Part shown: piece by piece, positions 15,566-25,274 of the stretch
Position numbering within the stretch: position 1 is the first letter of the stretch
Layout of the letters: every line of letters starts with the position of its first letter
DNA from: JAFAGX01 sp035623255
Lineage (GTDB): Bacteria; Acidobacteriota; Terriglobia; Terriglobales; Acidobacteriaceae
DNA length: 64,000 nt
Assembly (NCBI GenBank): GCA_035623255.1
Contig: DASPTU010000051.1
Coordinates: 1 to 64,000 of the forward strand
Reading direction: 5' to 3'
The notes under the pieces: model-generated
What the model was told of the DNA's origin: nothing
The model's database searches: none
The model's input: only the letters and a program-made list of their open reading frames with translations
Program-made: the position numbers and the translations under genes

Positions 15566-18500
15566 CTAAGCCGTGGCTCCAAATCTGACTGAGACCAGTT
15601 TGGAAACCCCGGGCTCTTGCATAGTGACGCCATAAAGCACGGGAGCAATGCTCATGGTTTTCTTGCTGTGAGTGATGAGCACGAACTGGGTTTGCATGCT
15701 CATTTCCTTGACCAGTTCGGTGAAGCGGCCGATATTAGCTTCGTCCAGAGGGGCGTCCACCTCATCCAGAATGCAGAAAGGGCTGGGTTGATATTGGAAG
15801 ATGCCGACCAGGAGGGCGAGTGCGGTCAAGGCTTTCTCGCCGCCGGAGAGCAGCAGAACATTCTGCAATTTTTTCCCCGGAGGGGATGCGACCACGTCGA
15901 TCCCGCTCTCTGCGCTGTTCTCCTCATCGGTCAGACGCATGAAGGCGTGTCCGCCGCCAAACAATTTCTTGAAAGTGGTTTGAAAGTTCTCATTGATTTT
16001 GTGGAATGCTTCTTCGAACTTCTGCCGCGAAACCGTGTCAATCTCCTTGATGGTGGCCAGCGTATTGTCGATGGAATCGAGCAGGTCCTTTCGCTGGGTG
16101 TCAAGGAACGCGTGGCGCTCAGCCGTCTCCTTGTATTCTTCGAGCGCCATCATATTTACCGGACCCATCCCATCGAGGCGCGCGCGCATCTCGCGATACG
16201 ACTGATCTTCGGCTGCCAGGTGCTCTCCTCTGAGAATGGAAAGGCTGCTTTCAGCTTCGAGTTCATGGCGCTGGATTCCCAACTCGTTCAGGCAGGTTTC
16301 AGCCATGTGTTGCGCGTCCGACTGCAACCTGGCAGCAGTCGCGGCCAATTCGCCGCGACGGTCGCGAGCCTGGTCGAGGAGTTGGCGTGTGCTTCGTAGC
16401 GCATTCTCGATTTCGGCGAGGCGGGCCCGAACCTGGTCTGACTCGAACTGAAGCAAGCCTTCACGGGCTTCACCCGCATTATGTTCAGCTTCAAGATCGC
16501 TCAGCAAAACCGCAAGCTGCTCGTTCTCAGTTTCACGCTGCAGCTTTTCCTCAGCGGAAGATCCGATTTGAACTTTCAGGGAAGTTGCGCGTTCCAGCAT
16601 CTCGGCCACGATAGCTTCAATTCTGTGCAGTCCGGCGGCAGCGGAGCGGTGGCGCTCTTCTAAAGCAGCCACGCACGCCAACTGTTGTGATGCGCGTTCG
16701 GCGGCTGAATCGCGGGCAGCCCGCAATGTAACCAGCTCGGCGGCAGCCAGCGAGGCCGAGGCTTCGAGTTGCTCGCGTTTTGTCTGCACCTCGGCGAGTT
16801 CGGCCCGCCGGGAAGCAGCCAGATTCTCCTGCTCGACACGGTCAGCCCGCAAACGACCAAGCTCCTGCTCACACGTATGCAGACGCTCGATAACTCGATT
16901 CATCTCGGATTCGAGCTGCTGCAGCATGTGACCGGAAGCCATTGCCTTGTTTTCTGCCTGTCGCTTTTCAGCTTCGAGCCGGTCGAGCAGCGAAGTAAGC
17001 TCCTTGATCTCCCGGGCGAGGGTGAGCACACGCAGCTCTTCATCGCGTAACGCCGATTCCAGTTCTCCAAGGGTCCGCATAACGTCTCTCAATTCCCGCT
17101 TCATGGAGAGCGGACCCTGGGCGCGCTGCTTTCCACCAGTGACAGTCACATTGTGAAAGCACTCGCCGGATTGCGAGAGGAAAAACGCGTGTGGGTTTTC
17201 CAGCGCCAGTTCGCGGGCTGCATTCTGCCCGGGAACGATGTATCCGTCCCGCAACTTGGGCAGGATAACTTCCAACGACCTGCCGAAACCATTGAGAACG
17301 CGAATCGCGTTTTTGAGTGGCACGATCGAATGACCCGGGCTGGAAGCGCCGTTTTCATCAACGGAAAACGAGAACTTCGCCTGCGAATCTTCCGGATGAA
17401 CCAGAAAGGTGGCCCGGCCATCCACGTCGGTGCGCAACAAGCGCAAACCTTCGTCTGCCGCCTCCCACGACTTCACGACGATATAATTCAGTTCATCGCG
17501 AAGGAAATCTTCGACAACGGCTTCGTAGCGCGGATCAACTTCAACGAAATCTGCGAGCACACCCGCGGGGGCATGGCCGCCATTCAAGGCGCCGGATTGA
17601 AAGAGGCGGCGCACGGATTCGGTGGAATATCCGTGCTCAGCAATCACCGCCTGGAGTGAGGACTTCTTGCCGATGCCGGAAGCGTATTCGGCACGCAAGC
17701 TGTCGAGACGGTTCTTGCCTTCCGATTCCTGTCGCCGCTTGGATTCCAGCAGAAGCCGTGTCTGTGCGATCTCTTGCGACAGGGCGGCGACCCGTTGAGA
17801 GACGGTTTCGAATTCCAATGCGCGCTGACCCCGTTCTCCGCCAAAAGCATCGGCTTGCGATCGGGCCGTCGCGACCTCGGTATACAGGCGTTGCCCTTCG
17901 CGATCGATTGCGGCAATGCGTTCCTCGGCCTGGGTCAACAGGTTTCGCAAATTGGAGGCAGAATTCACCGACTCGAGGATGGCTTGGCGCGAGGCTTCCT
18001 GCCGCCGCTCCAGTTCGACAAGCGTATTTGCAGCTGTTGTCAACTCCCGCTCGCAGGCGTCACGTTCTGTTTGTGCGGCGGACAAATCTGCGACTGCCGA
18101 ATCCAAAACGTGTTGATAGGCAGTGCGTTCTGCCTCAAGCGCAGTCAAGCGGGCATGGGACTGAGTCAGCTCAGCTTCTGCAGTTGACGAGCGCCGGACC
18201 AACTCTGAGCAGCGTTCTTCATTGTTGCGTCGTTTGGCGCGGGTGCGGTCGGCTTCCAACTTGATTTGGCTGAGCCGTTCGCGGTTCTCGCGAATTTCGC
18301 TCTCGATTGCGTATCGGCGCTGCGTGCGCTCCGATTGTTCGGCTTCCAACTGCTCTACTGTCTCGTCGTGACGGTGCATTTCGCCGGCAACCATATTGAT
18401 CTGGTCATCAATCTGGGCCGACTCCCGATCCAACTGCGCAAACTTGCTGGCCAATACAATTTTGAGCTTGCCACGCATTTCATCGCGCAGGCGAGCATAG

Positions 18501-19456
18501 CGCTCAGCTTTCGAGGCCTGGCGTTTGAGCGAATTCATCTGGCGCGTGACTTCATCGAAAATGTCGTTCACCCGCGCCAGGTTCTGTTTAGCATCCTCCA
18601 GGCGCGCCTCGGCCAGTCGCTTCCTGGTTTTGAATTTGGTGATACCCGCTGCCTCTTCGATAATGGCGCGGCGATCCGTGGGCCGACTGCTGAGAATTTG
18701 CCCGATACGTCCTTGTTCAATGAGGGCATAAGATTCGGGGCCGAGCCCGGTGCCCATGAACAATTCCTGAATATCGCGCAGGCGGCAGAGCTTGCCATTC
18801 AGAAGATATTCGCTATCACCCGAGCGGAACAGGCGGCGAGTGACAACGATTTCTCCTGCACGAAATTGCTGCTGAAATTTCCGCCGCCGAATCTTGAGCA
18901 CGACTTGCGGACCAGCGCCGTTTGCAGGGGGCGTTGACTGCAGAGGAGGATTGGGGTTGACGAACACGGCAAAGCGCGGTTCGTCATTTGGATCAAACTC
19001 AGACACGGCCTCGCTGCGGCGATAATGCTCAATCTCTTCAATTCTTCCCGGCTGAGTATCTTCGGTGATGCGCTCTACTTCCGCGGCGGCTTTAGCCCTC
19101 AGTTCAGCTTCATCCCAGTCTTCCGCAGGCATTTCATCCCGGATCTCGATCTCGGTAGCACTATTGGCGTCGGGGCCGTCGTAATCCTCGGGGTCAATCA
19201 GAGTGAGAGCAACTTCCGCCATCCCGGTCGGCTTACGGTCGCGGGTCCCGGAGAAGATGACGTCCTCCATGCGCGAGCCACGTAAAGTTTTGGCCGATTG
19301 TTCGCCGAGCACCCAGGAGATGGCGTCGGCAATGTTCGACTTGCCGCATCCATTCGGACCAATGATGGCGGCGACGCCATCGCCGTGAAACTTCAGCTCG
19401 GTGCGGTCACAAAAGGACTTGAAACCGAGAATTTGCAGTTTTTTCAGTTTGAGCAA
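15566..19456 (-). CDS. smc: Chromosome segregation protein SMC with an unusual head insertion
   Basis: The 1296-residue protein is the condensin-type ATPase that loops and segregates the chromosome with ScpA/ScpB. Walker A is GPNGCGKSN at 33-41. Long Arg/Glu-rich coiled coils follow on both sides of a hinge (about residues 590-740). The C-terminal head has the signature LLSGGEKALTALALL and Walker B FCILDEVDAPLD. Bacterial SMC is usually about 1170-1190 residues. The extra length comes largely from an acidic, Pro-containing insertion at about 90-185 in the N-terminal head, between MAEVALTL and VVLKIRRRK. The start ATG is at 19456. No scpA or scpB is in the window. Confidence 0.95.
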   Translation of the reverse strand: MLKLKKLQILGFKSFCDRTELKFHGDGVAAIIGPNGCGKSNIADAISWVLGEQSAKTLRGSRMEDVIFSGTRDRKPTGMAEVALTLIDPEDYDGPDANSATEIEIRDEMPAEDWDEAELRAKAAAEVERITEDTQPGRIEEIEHYRRSEAVSEFDPNDEPRFAVFVNPNPPLQSTPPANGAGPQVVLKIRRRKFQQQFRAGEIVVTRRLFRSGDSEYLLNGKLCRLRDIQELFMGTGLGPESYALIEQGRIGQILSSRPTDRRAIIEEAAGITKFKTRKRLAEARLEDAKQNLARVNDIFDEVTRQMNSLKRQASKAERYARLRDEMRGKLKIVLASKFAQLDRESAQIDDQINMVAGEMHRHDETVEQLEAEQSERTQRRYAIESEIRENRERLSQIKLEADRTRAKRRNNEERCSELVRRSSTAEAELTQSHARLTALEAERTAYQHVLDSAVADLSAAQTERDACERELTTAANTLVELERRQEASRQAILESVNSASNLRNLLTQAEERIAAIDREGQRLYTEVATARSQADAFGGERGQRALEFETVSQRVAALSQEIAQTRLLLESKRRQESEGKNRLDSLRAEYASGIGKKSSLQAVIAEHGYSTESVRRLFQSGALNGGHAPAGVLADFVEVDPRYEAVVEDFLRDELNYIVVKSWEAADEGLRLLRTDVDGRATFLVHPEDSQAKFSFSVDENGASSPGHSIVPLKNAIRVLNGFGRSLEVILPKLRDGYIVPGQNAARELALENPHAFFLSQSGECFHNVTVTGGKQRAQGPLSMKRELRDVMRTLGELESALRDEELRVLTLAREIKELTSLLDRLEAEKRQAENKAMASGHMLQQLESEMNRVIERLHTCEQELGRLRADRVEQENLAASRRAELAEVQTKREQLEASASLAAAELVTLRAARDSAAERASQQLACVAALEERHRSAAAGLHRIEAIVAEMLERATSLKVQIGSSAEEKLQRETENEQLAVLLSDLEAEHNAGEAREGLLQFESDQVRARLAEIENALRSTRQLLDQARDRRGELAATAARLQSDAQHMAETCLNELGIQRHELEAESSLSILRGEHLAAEDQSYREMRARLDGMGPVNMMALEEYKETAERHAFLDTQRKDLLDSIDNTLATIKEIDTVSRQKFEEAFHKINENFQTTFKKLFGGGHAFMRLTDEENSAESGIDVVASPPGKKLQNVLLLSGGEKALTALALLVGIFQYQPSPFCILDEVDAPLDEANIGRFTELVKEMSMQTQFVLITHSKKTMSIAPVLYGVTMQEPGVSKLVSVRFGATA

Positions 19457-19989
19457 CGTGTACTCCTTAGGTTTTGCTCGACGTTGTCATGCCATCGGAA
19501 GGCTCGCCTCAGTGATTTTGAGCTGAGGGCCTGCCGTTGATGGACGTTTACCATTCAGATGCCTTGACGGAATTTGCCGAAAACAGCCCTTGGCTGGCCC
19601 GTACCTCGAACCGATTGCAGCTAATGTAACGGGCAATTTGTGCCGGGGTCAAGAATGAAAACACTATATGTAGTAGCATCCTGTGGATAACCCCTCTATT
19701 TTAGGTATACAATGCAGTCCCTAATCGAAAAAAGCACAGGAAATAGAAGGAAGGGAGAATCGCGAGAGCAGAAATAAGGCTAACGCAGGGGCCCGCGGGA
19801 CGCAACGGCTTTTGTCCGAGCCGGGCTGAGCAGCAGTAAACCGCGTCATTAAATGACGGCCCGAGTAATTGCCCCTGATTACGCCCGTAAGGCCAAACAA
19901 TCGGAGGTGCCATTGTTCGGCTCGGTAGTCCGGTGCAATCATTTGCAAAGGGGCTGTAACGGTTGTTTACACCCCTGGAAGGAGAACTC
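19457..19989. other. Long intergenic region ahead of the Flp pilin gene
   Basis: The first half (19457-19690) should hold the SMC promoter, but I see no clear boxes. TATACAAT at 19705-19712 could be a -10 for the pilin gene. The stretch 19775-19980 is rich in self-complementary segments and is described separately as a structured leader. An open minus-strand frame over this stretch is not credible. Confidence 0.6.
19842..19983 (+). promoter_or_regulatory. Structured 5' leader of the Flp pilin gene, possible RNA switch
   Basis: The leader has a hairpin CGTCAT/ATGACG near 19844-19858 and a hairpin GCC-a-AACAAT / ATTGTT-c-GGC at 19892-19921. It has an outer helix GCCCC (19871-19875) with GGGGC (19950-19954), supported by GATT/AATC inside it. 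The same GGGG (19950-19953) can pair instead with CCCC (19972-19975), extended by GTAA/TTAC, in a hairpin touching the ribosome site GGAAGGA (19977-19983). Two exclusive helices next to the ribosome site are typical of translational riboswitches or attenuators. An upstream GGGACGCAA (19797-19805) recalls part of the c-di-GMP-I core, but the rest does not fit clearly. Ligand and function are unknown. Confidence 0.45.
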
Positions 19990-20157
19990 GTGACCAAGTT
20001 TGTGCAGTGGCTAACGGCGGAAGAAGAAGGCCAGGATGTGGCCGAATATGCCGTGATGCTGGCCGTCATTCTGGTGATTGTGGTTGGCACAGTCCGGTTG
20101 ATCGGCGGAAATTCCAACAACGTCTTCTCCAGCGTTGCCAGCGCGATCGGTAGCTAG
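19990..20157 (+). CDS. flp: Flp family type IVb pilin
   Basis: The 55-residue product starts at GTG 19990, set by GGAAGGA seven bases upstream. It shows the Flp prepilin pattern: a short leader ending EEEG, then QDVAEYAVMLAVILVIVVG, with Glu and Tyr in the conserved fifth and sixth places after the cleavage site. A short hydrophilic tail with paired Asn residues completes it. Prepilin peptidase TadV/CpaA would cut after the Gly, and subunits would assemble into thin Tad pili for attachment. A CpaE/TadZ-like ATPase lies 3.8 kb away, with no other tad genes between. The long leader suggests post-transcriptional control. Confidence 0.85.
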   Translation: MTKFVQWLTAEEEGQDVAEYAVMLAVILVIVVGTVRLIGGNSNNVFSSVASAIGS

Positions 20158-20251
20158 TCGGCTGCCCAAACCGGCATTCTGCTGCCCCGTAAGAGCCTTC
20201 CCTTAAGCAGCGAATTGATGATTGTTCGCTGAATGTCAGTTTTATTCAGGA

Positions 20252-23200
20252 CTAGCTGCCTCCGGCGGGCGGGGTTACGGTCAGGGCCGGAACGTCTTGC
20301 TTCTTCATTAAACTGTTGTACGCGGCTACATCGGTCGAGACGATGGCCTTCCACTTTGCCAGTTGTTCGTCCACTGACTTGCTAAGCATCTCGAAAACCT
20401 CATACGACTGTTGTGTGGGGGCCGAATCGGCACTACTGACCACGCCTCCAAGCGCGACGAGATGATTATTCAGGCGGACAGGAAAATTGAGGACATCCTG
20501 GCTGCTCTTGGCTTTGGTTTGAATCAGCGACTCTTCGACCTCGGTCATTTTCTTGTCCAGCTCTTTGCCCGCATCGGCCACTGTTTTCGCGCGCGGGTCG
20601 TCTTTTAAGCGCTTGTTCACGGCGTTGATCTGATCGCGAAGATCGCGAATCTGAATGATGGTTTCGTCGGTGTCTGTGACTTTGTCCCGAATTTTCAGCA
20701 ACAGATCAAACTGCTTGACGAGATCCCCAGGGGTGGTCTTCAGGCGCGGATCGGGCTCGATCTCAAGTGGCGCGGTATAACTCTTCGTAAGCACGGTCAG
20801 GCGAATCTGATAGGCGCCCGGCAGGGCTGGCGGGCCGTCCGTAGTGCCGCCCCAGAGCGGCGCATGCGGCACTTTGGTCGCACTTTCGTAGCGGAGATCC
20901 CAGACGAAACGGTTAAGCCCGGCATCGCCTGGCAGTTTGCCCGCGTCGCGATCGCGACTGGAGAATTCTTCCTCGTCCTCCGACTCTTCCTTTTTCTTAG
21001 GAAACTTGCGAATGACTTTGCCGGAGGAGTCGAGAATCTCGAGCGAGATCTTCTGGTCTTCGGCTTTTTCCTTGTCTGACGGCGATTCTGTCTTGCCTGC
21101 CTCAGAGTTGCCTCCTGCACCAGAACCTGCAGGGTTCGCCTGCTCGGGCTTGTTGACCGCAGTTTTCAGCCAGTAATAAATGATGGCTCCAGCCGGCGGA
21201 TTCTTGCCAACATTCCCTTGGGGCGCGAAAAACCCTGCCCGAAAAACAGTGTGATTGGCCGGAGCTGGCGTGAAAAGATGGGCACCCTCCTGGGGAATCG
21301 CTTCACTGTATTGCTCAAGCGGAGTAATGTCATCCAAGACCCAGAAGCTACGCCCATGCGTGGCGACCACGAGGTCATTGTTCTTGAGAACGAGATCGTT
21401 GATCGGGGATGGCGGCAAATTCAGTTGTAGAGATTGCCAATGTCCTCCGTCATCGAAGGAAACGTAGACTCCCTGTTCGGTTCCGGCAAAAAGCAGACTT
21501 GGATGGCGCGGATCAATGCGTACCGCGTGCACGTAGTCATTGGCTGGGATGCCGGCCACGAGCTTTGTCCAGCTCTTGCCGAAGTCGCTGGTCTTGAAAA
21601 TGTAGGGAGCGAAGTCATCCTGCTTGTGACGTTCGACCGCGATGTAAGCAGTACCGGCATCGCGAGGCGAAGCTTCGATCATGCTCACGGTGCCCCACTC
21701 CGGAATGGCCTTGGGCGTCACATTCTCCCAATGCTGACCGCCGTCACGGGTGAGGTGGACGAGACCGTCGTCAGTGCCGGCCCAAATCAAGTCTTTCTGT
21801 GCCGGAGATTCGACGACCGAGAAAATGGTGTCGTAGACTTCGACGCCGGTGTTGTCCTTCGTAATCGGCCCTCCGGACGAAGCCTGTTTTGATTTCTCGT
21901 TCCTGGTTAAATCGGGGCTGATGACCGACCAACTCATACCGCTGTTCGTGGTTTTGAACAGCACCTGAGCTGCAAAGTACAAGGTATGAGGATCGTGAGG
22001 TGAGAACACAATGGGCTCAGTCCACTGGAAGCGGTATTTGAGGTCACCGGCGGCCCAGCCGATGGGATTCACCGGCCAGGGATTGATCGCCTGTGTCCCG
22101 TGGGTGCGGTGGTCGTAACGAGTGATGTCGCCCCCGTAAGAACCGGCATAGACGATTTGTGGGTCAGTGGGATCCGGCGCAATATAACCGCTTTCGCCAC
22201 CTCCCACGTCATACCAGTCGGGACGATCAACCGCGCCGTCAAGACCGGCATTAGCGATCGCGACCGTGGAGTTGTCTTGCTGCGCTCCGTAGATGTGATA
22301 GGGAAACTGGTTATCAGTAGTGACATGGTAAAACTGCGCCGTCGGCTGGTTGTAAAGCGTGGTCCAGCTTTCGCCGCCGTCGGTAGAAATCGTCGCGCCG
22401 CCGTCGTTGCCGTTGATGAGGCGTTTGGGATTGTTGGGATCGATCCACAGGGCGTGATTATCGCCATGTGGCGCACGAAGACGGGCGAATGTTTTGCCTC
22501 CGTCATTGGAGCGGTAGGCACTGGTGTTAAGAATGTAGACAGTGTCAGCGGATTTTGGGTCGGCGAAAATGTGGGAATAGTACCAGGCGCGCTGGCGAAA
22601 ACGGTGATCGTCGGTAGTTATGTGCCATGACTCGCCACCATCGTCGGAACGGTAGATCCCACCTTTGTCGGCTTCAATCACAGCCCAAACGCGATTGGGA
22701 TTGGCGGCTGAGACAGTAACTCCAATTCGGCCGAGGATGCCGTCGGGAAGACCATGACCTTTTAATTCTTTCCAGGAGGTCCCACCATCTGCGGACCGGT
22801 ACAATCCACTTCCCGGGCCACCGCTATCCAAGCTCCAGGGCGTACGCCTCGCCTGCCATAATGCCGCGAACAAAATATTGGCATTCGTGGGATCGAATTG
22901 GACGTCGATGCCCCCGGTCCTGGCATCCTTGTAAAGGACCTTTTCCCAGGTCTTACCGCCGTCGCGCGTGCGAAAGATGCCACGCTCCTCGTTGTCGCCG
23001 AAGGGATGTCCCAGTGCCGCGACGAAAGCGATGTCAGGATTTCTGGGATTAACAATCAGCCGGCCGATGGCGTGAGTGTCAGCGAGGCCCGCAAACTTCC
23101 AGGTTTTTCCGGCGTCGATGGATTTGTATACGCCATTGCCGCCTACGATATTGCCGCGGATACATGCTTCTCCGGTTCCGACGTAAATCGTATTCGGATC

Positions 23201-23590
23201 GGATTCAGAAACTGCGATGGCGCCGATTGCCGGCGAAGCATCTTTCTGTTTGTCAAAGACAGGCTTCCAGTTGAGACCGCCATCGGTGGTTTTCCAAACG
23301 CCTCCGGCGACAGCACCGAAGTAATACACATTTTCCTGACCAATGACGCCGGAAACCGCAACGACGCGTCCGCCACGAAACGGCCCAGCCAGGCGATACT
23401 GGAGACCTTTCCAGGGACCTTTGTCCTCTTCTTCGTCTTGCTGTGCAGGGTCTTTGGCCGGCCTACCCGGCTGGTTCACCGTCTCGGCGCTTTTCTGGCC
23501 GGGTTCGGAAGGCTGATTTGGCTGGCGTTTCTGCGAGGATAGCGACGTTACAAAAGAGAGAATCAGAAAGGCGAGCGTAGTTGTTCTCAA
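20252..23590 (-). CDS. Exported VPS10/sortilin-like BNR-repeat protein
   Basis: The 1112-residue protein is a large beta-propeller protein of the VPS10/BNR type. TTG at 23590 is chosen as the start because CCGGAGGCACAG precedes it and a signal peptide (RTTTLAFLILSFVTSLSSQ) follows. Asp-box motifs are frequent, for example TTDGGLNWKPV, SIDAGKTWKFA, TRDGGKTWEKV, SDDGGESWHIT, STDGGESWTTL and TSDFGKSWTKL. They are arranged as two consecutive propellers up to about residue 760. The C-terminal part has a linker rich in Glu and Lys, a beta domain and a coiled region. Relatives are annotated as glycosyl hydrolases or photosystem-stability-like proteins, but no catalytic residues are evident. It is likely secreted. 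Confidence 0.85.
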   Translation of the reverse strand: MRTTTLAFLILSFVTSLSSQKRQPNQPSEPGQKSAETVNQPGRPAKDPAQQDEEEDKGPWKGLQYRLAGPFRGGRVVAVSGVIGQENVYYFGAVAGGVWKTTDGGLNWKPVFDKQKDASPAIGAIAVSESDPNTIYVGTGEACIRGNIVGGNGVYKSIDAGKTWKFAGLADTHAIGRLIVNPRNPDIAFVAALGHPFGDNEERGIFRTRDGGKTWEKVLYKDARTGGIDVQFDPTNANILFAALWQARRTPWSLDSGGPGSGLYRSADGGTSWKELKGHGLPDGILGRIGVTVSAANPNRVWAVIEADKGGIYRSDDGGESWHITTDDHRFRQRAWYYSHIFADPKSADTVYILNTSAYRSNDGGKTFARLRAPHGDNHALWIDPNNPKRLINGNDGGATISTDGGESWTTLYNQPTAQFYHVTTDNQFPYHIYGAQQDNSTVAIANAGLDGAVDRPDWYDVGGGESGYIAPDPTDPQIVYAGSYGGDITRYDHRTHGTQAINPWPVNPIGWAAGDLKYRFQWTEPIVFSPHDPHTLYFAAQVLFKTTNSGMSWSVISPDLTRNEKSKQASSGGPITKDNTGVEVYDTIFSVVESPAQKDLIWAGTDDGLVHLTRDGGQHWENVTPKAIPEWGTVSMIEASPRDAGTAYIAVERHKQDDFAPYIFKTSDFGKSWTKLVAGIPANDYVHAVRIDPRHPSLLFAGTEQGVYVSFDDGGHWQSLQLNLPPSPINDLVLKNNDLVVATHGRSFWVLDDITPLEQYSEAIPQEGAHLFTPAPANHTVFRAGFFAPQGNVGKNPPAGAIIYYWLKTAVNKPEQANPAGSGAGGNSEAGKTESPSDKEKAEDQKISLEILDSSGKVIRKFPKKKEESEDEEEFSSRDRDAGKLPGDAGLNRFVWDLRYESATKVPHAPLWGGTTDGPPALPGAYQIRLTVLTKSYTAPLEIEPDPRLKTTPGDLVKQFDLLLKIRDKVTDTDETIIQIRDLRDQINAVNKRLKDDPRAKTVADAGKELDKKMTEVEESLIQTKAKSSQDVLNFPVRLNNHLVALGGVVSSADSAPTQQSYEVFEMLSKSVDEQLAKWKAIVSTDVAAYNSLMKKQDVPALTVTPPAGGS

Positions 23591-23999
23591 CTGTGCCTCC
23601 GGAGGGCTAACACAATAAATCCGCAGGTGAGAAATCTCAATATGGAAGCCAAAGGCGACTGGTTGCGGGATGCTCTGGAGCATGCATGGTCCAGCCCACG
23701 CTGAAGGTGTCCAGTTACGGCGTGCTGGTCGTTTGAGGCTTCTGGAGCCTGTTTCCAGAGATTCGCGAGCCAGCTTTACACAGGCACCCGGGTTGCAATC
23801 CAGCGAATTTCGAATACAATACCAAGTAACTACGAGGATTTTCTCGGTTTTGGCGTTCTCCCCCCGCTGCACCAGTTCCTCTAGAGCCGGGAATCTGGCT
23901 GGAATGAGGCTGTCTGGAGGAAGCGATTACGGAAGTCACTTGGCTTGGCAGAGAACTGTTCTTAACATGCCAATATAGAAGGCAATTGAGGCCCGGTTC
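23591..23999. other. Divergent intergenic region between the BNR protein and CpaE-like genes
   Basis: The 409 bases hold both promoters. A TTGGCA at 23945-23950 could be a -35 for the plus-strand gene, but no matching -10 at normal spacing is clear. No repeat, RNA structure or gene is recognised. Confidence 0.5.
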
Positions 24000-25235
24000 A
24001 TGCATGGAATAGCGGTTACCCTCCTGACCGAAGACAAAGAGCGGCTGGCGGTGCTCCAGCAGCGGTTAGAAAGCACGCAAATCGGGCGCAATCTTTTTGC
24101 TCACGTCGGTTTTCCCGCAAGTCCTAACGATCCGGTTTTGCGCCAAGTTCAAGACGTCCGCGCGGAAGTGGTTTTGGTTGATATCGATCCGCAGAATGTT
24201 CAACGGGCCATCCAGGCGATTGAACTGATCCACGCGAATGCTCCAGAGATTGTTATTTTCGCCATCGGCACCATGAACAATCCGGAAACCATCGTTTCCG
24301 CGATGCGCGCCGGGGCACGCGAATACCTCGAGCGCAGCGCCTCGGCCGAAAGCATTATGGAGGCCTTTAGCCGATTCTCCGCCTCGCGCGGAAAGGCACG
24401 AAGCGCAAGCGGTCGGGCCCGAGTGTTCGCAGTTACAAACGCTAAGGGTGGATCAGGAGCCACTACGGTGGCAGTTAATACTGCCATTGCCCTTCAGGAA
24501 TCGCACCCAGGCGTCTTGCTGGTAGACTTCGCCACTTTAGGTCATGCTGCCCTGCACCTGAACGTCCGACCGAGTTTTGGTCTAGTTGATGCCTTGCAGA
24601 ACCTGCATCGCATGGATAGCGCGCTGCTGCAAGGTCTAATGACCTCATGCAAGAACGGGCTGCATTTGCTGGCCGGACCACAGCAGCCTCAGGTTCTCGC
24701 GCCGGCAGTGGCCGAACTGGCCCGCTTATTTGATTTGATGGTCTCGCAATTTCGCTTTGTAGTAGTCGACTGCTCGAATCGGGTCGACGATACGGCGCGC
24801 GTGATCTGCGACCTGTCAAATGCGGTTCTGCTGGTGGCCCAAGCCGATGTGGTGTCGCTCTGGAGCGCGGGCAGGATGCGGACCTTCCTGGAAGAAGGCA
24901 CCGGACGTGACCGCGTGCGTCTAGTGCTGAATCGATACAAGAAGATTCCGGGTTTCAGCGACGAAGACGTTGAAGCCGCCACTAATTGCAAGATTCTCTG
25001 GAAAGTTCCTAACAACCATCAGGCGATAGCTCCTGCCATAGATAAGGGAGCTCCCATAGCGTTCCACGAGACCGTGGACGTGGCGCGCTCCTTCCGCAGT
25101 CTGGCAAATATGTTGGCCGAAGCGTCGGCAACGAGTGAAGGCTCATTAGATCTGCTTTACCAACCTGAGAAGTCCGACGGCAAAAAGAAAAGCGCTGCCA
25201 GTTTCCTTATGTCTCCGGCACGCGCCGGACAATAG
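24000..25235 (+). CDS. cpaE: CpaE/TadZ-like pilus localisation ATPase
   Basis: The 411-residue protein has an N-terminal receiver-like domain (about 5-125) without a full phosphorylation pocket, then a ParA/MinD-type ATPase with the deviant Walker A KGGSGATT at 149-156 and VLLVDFATLGH. This two-domain order is that of CpaE/TadZ, which places the Tad pilus machine at a cell pole. The DCSNRVDDTARVICDLS segment matches the Walker B-like region. The nearby Flp pilin supports this role, although no cpaF, cpaB or tadB genes are present here. The start ATG at 24000 has a modest TTGAGG upstream. Confidence 0.82.
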   Translation: MHGIAVTLLTEDKERLAVLQQRLESTQIGRNLFAHVGFPASPNDPVLRQVQDVRAEVVLVDIDPQNVQRAIQAIELIHANAPEIVIFAIGTMNNPETIVSAMRAGAREYLERSASAESIMEAFSRFSASRGKARSASGRARVFAVTNAKGGSGATTVAVNTAIALQESHPGVLLVDFATLGHAALHLNVRPSFGLVDALQNLHRMDSALLQGLMTSCKNGLHLLAGPQQPQVLAPAVAELARLFDLMVSQFRFVVVDCSNRVDDTARVICDLSNAVLLVAQADVVSLWSAGRMRTFLEEGTGRDRVRLVLNRYKKIPGFSDEDVEAATNCKILWKVPNNHQAIAPAIDKGAPIAFHETVDVARSFRSLANMLAEASATSEGSLDLLYQPEKSDGKKKSAASFLMSPARAGQ

Positions 25236-25274
25236 ATTTCACACAAACCAGGTGCGATTGCAGTGCGTTGCCAG

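Noticed and set aside
17317..18264. 315-codon plus-strand frame inside smc
   Set aside because: It is an Arg-rich shadow of the conserved SMC coiled-coil coding strand.
19775..19830. Possible c-di-GMP-I riboswitch core
   Set aside because: Only GGGACGCAA matches; the GAAA-loop hairpin and the flanking GGCAAACC/GCC pairing are not convincing, so no ligand is claimed.
19701..20120. 139-codon minus-strand frame opposite the Flp pilin gene
   Set aside because: It is Thr/Ser-rich with no motif, and covers the pilin gene and its structured leader.
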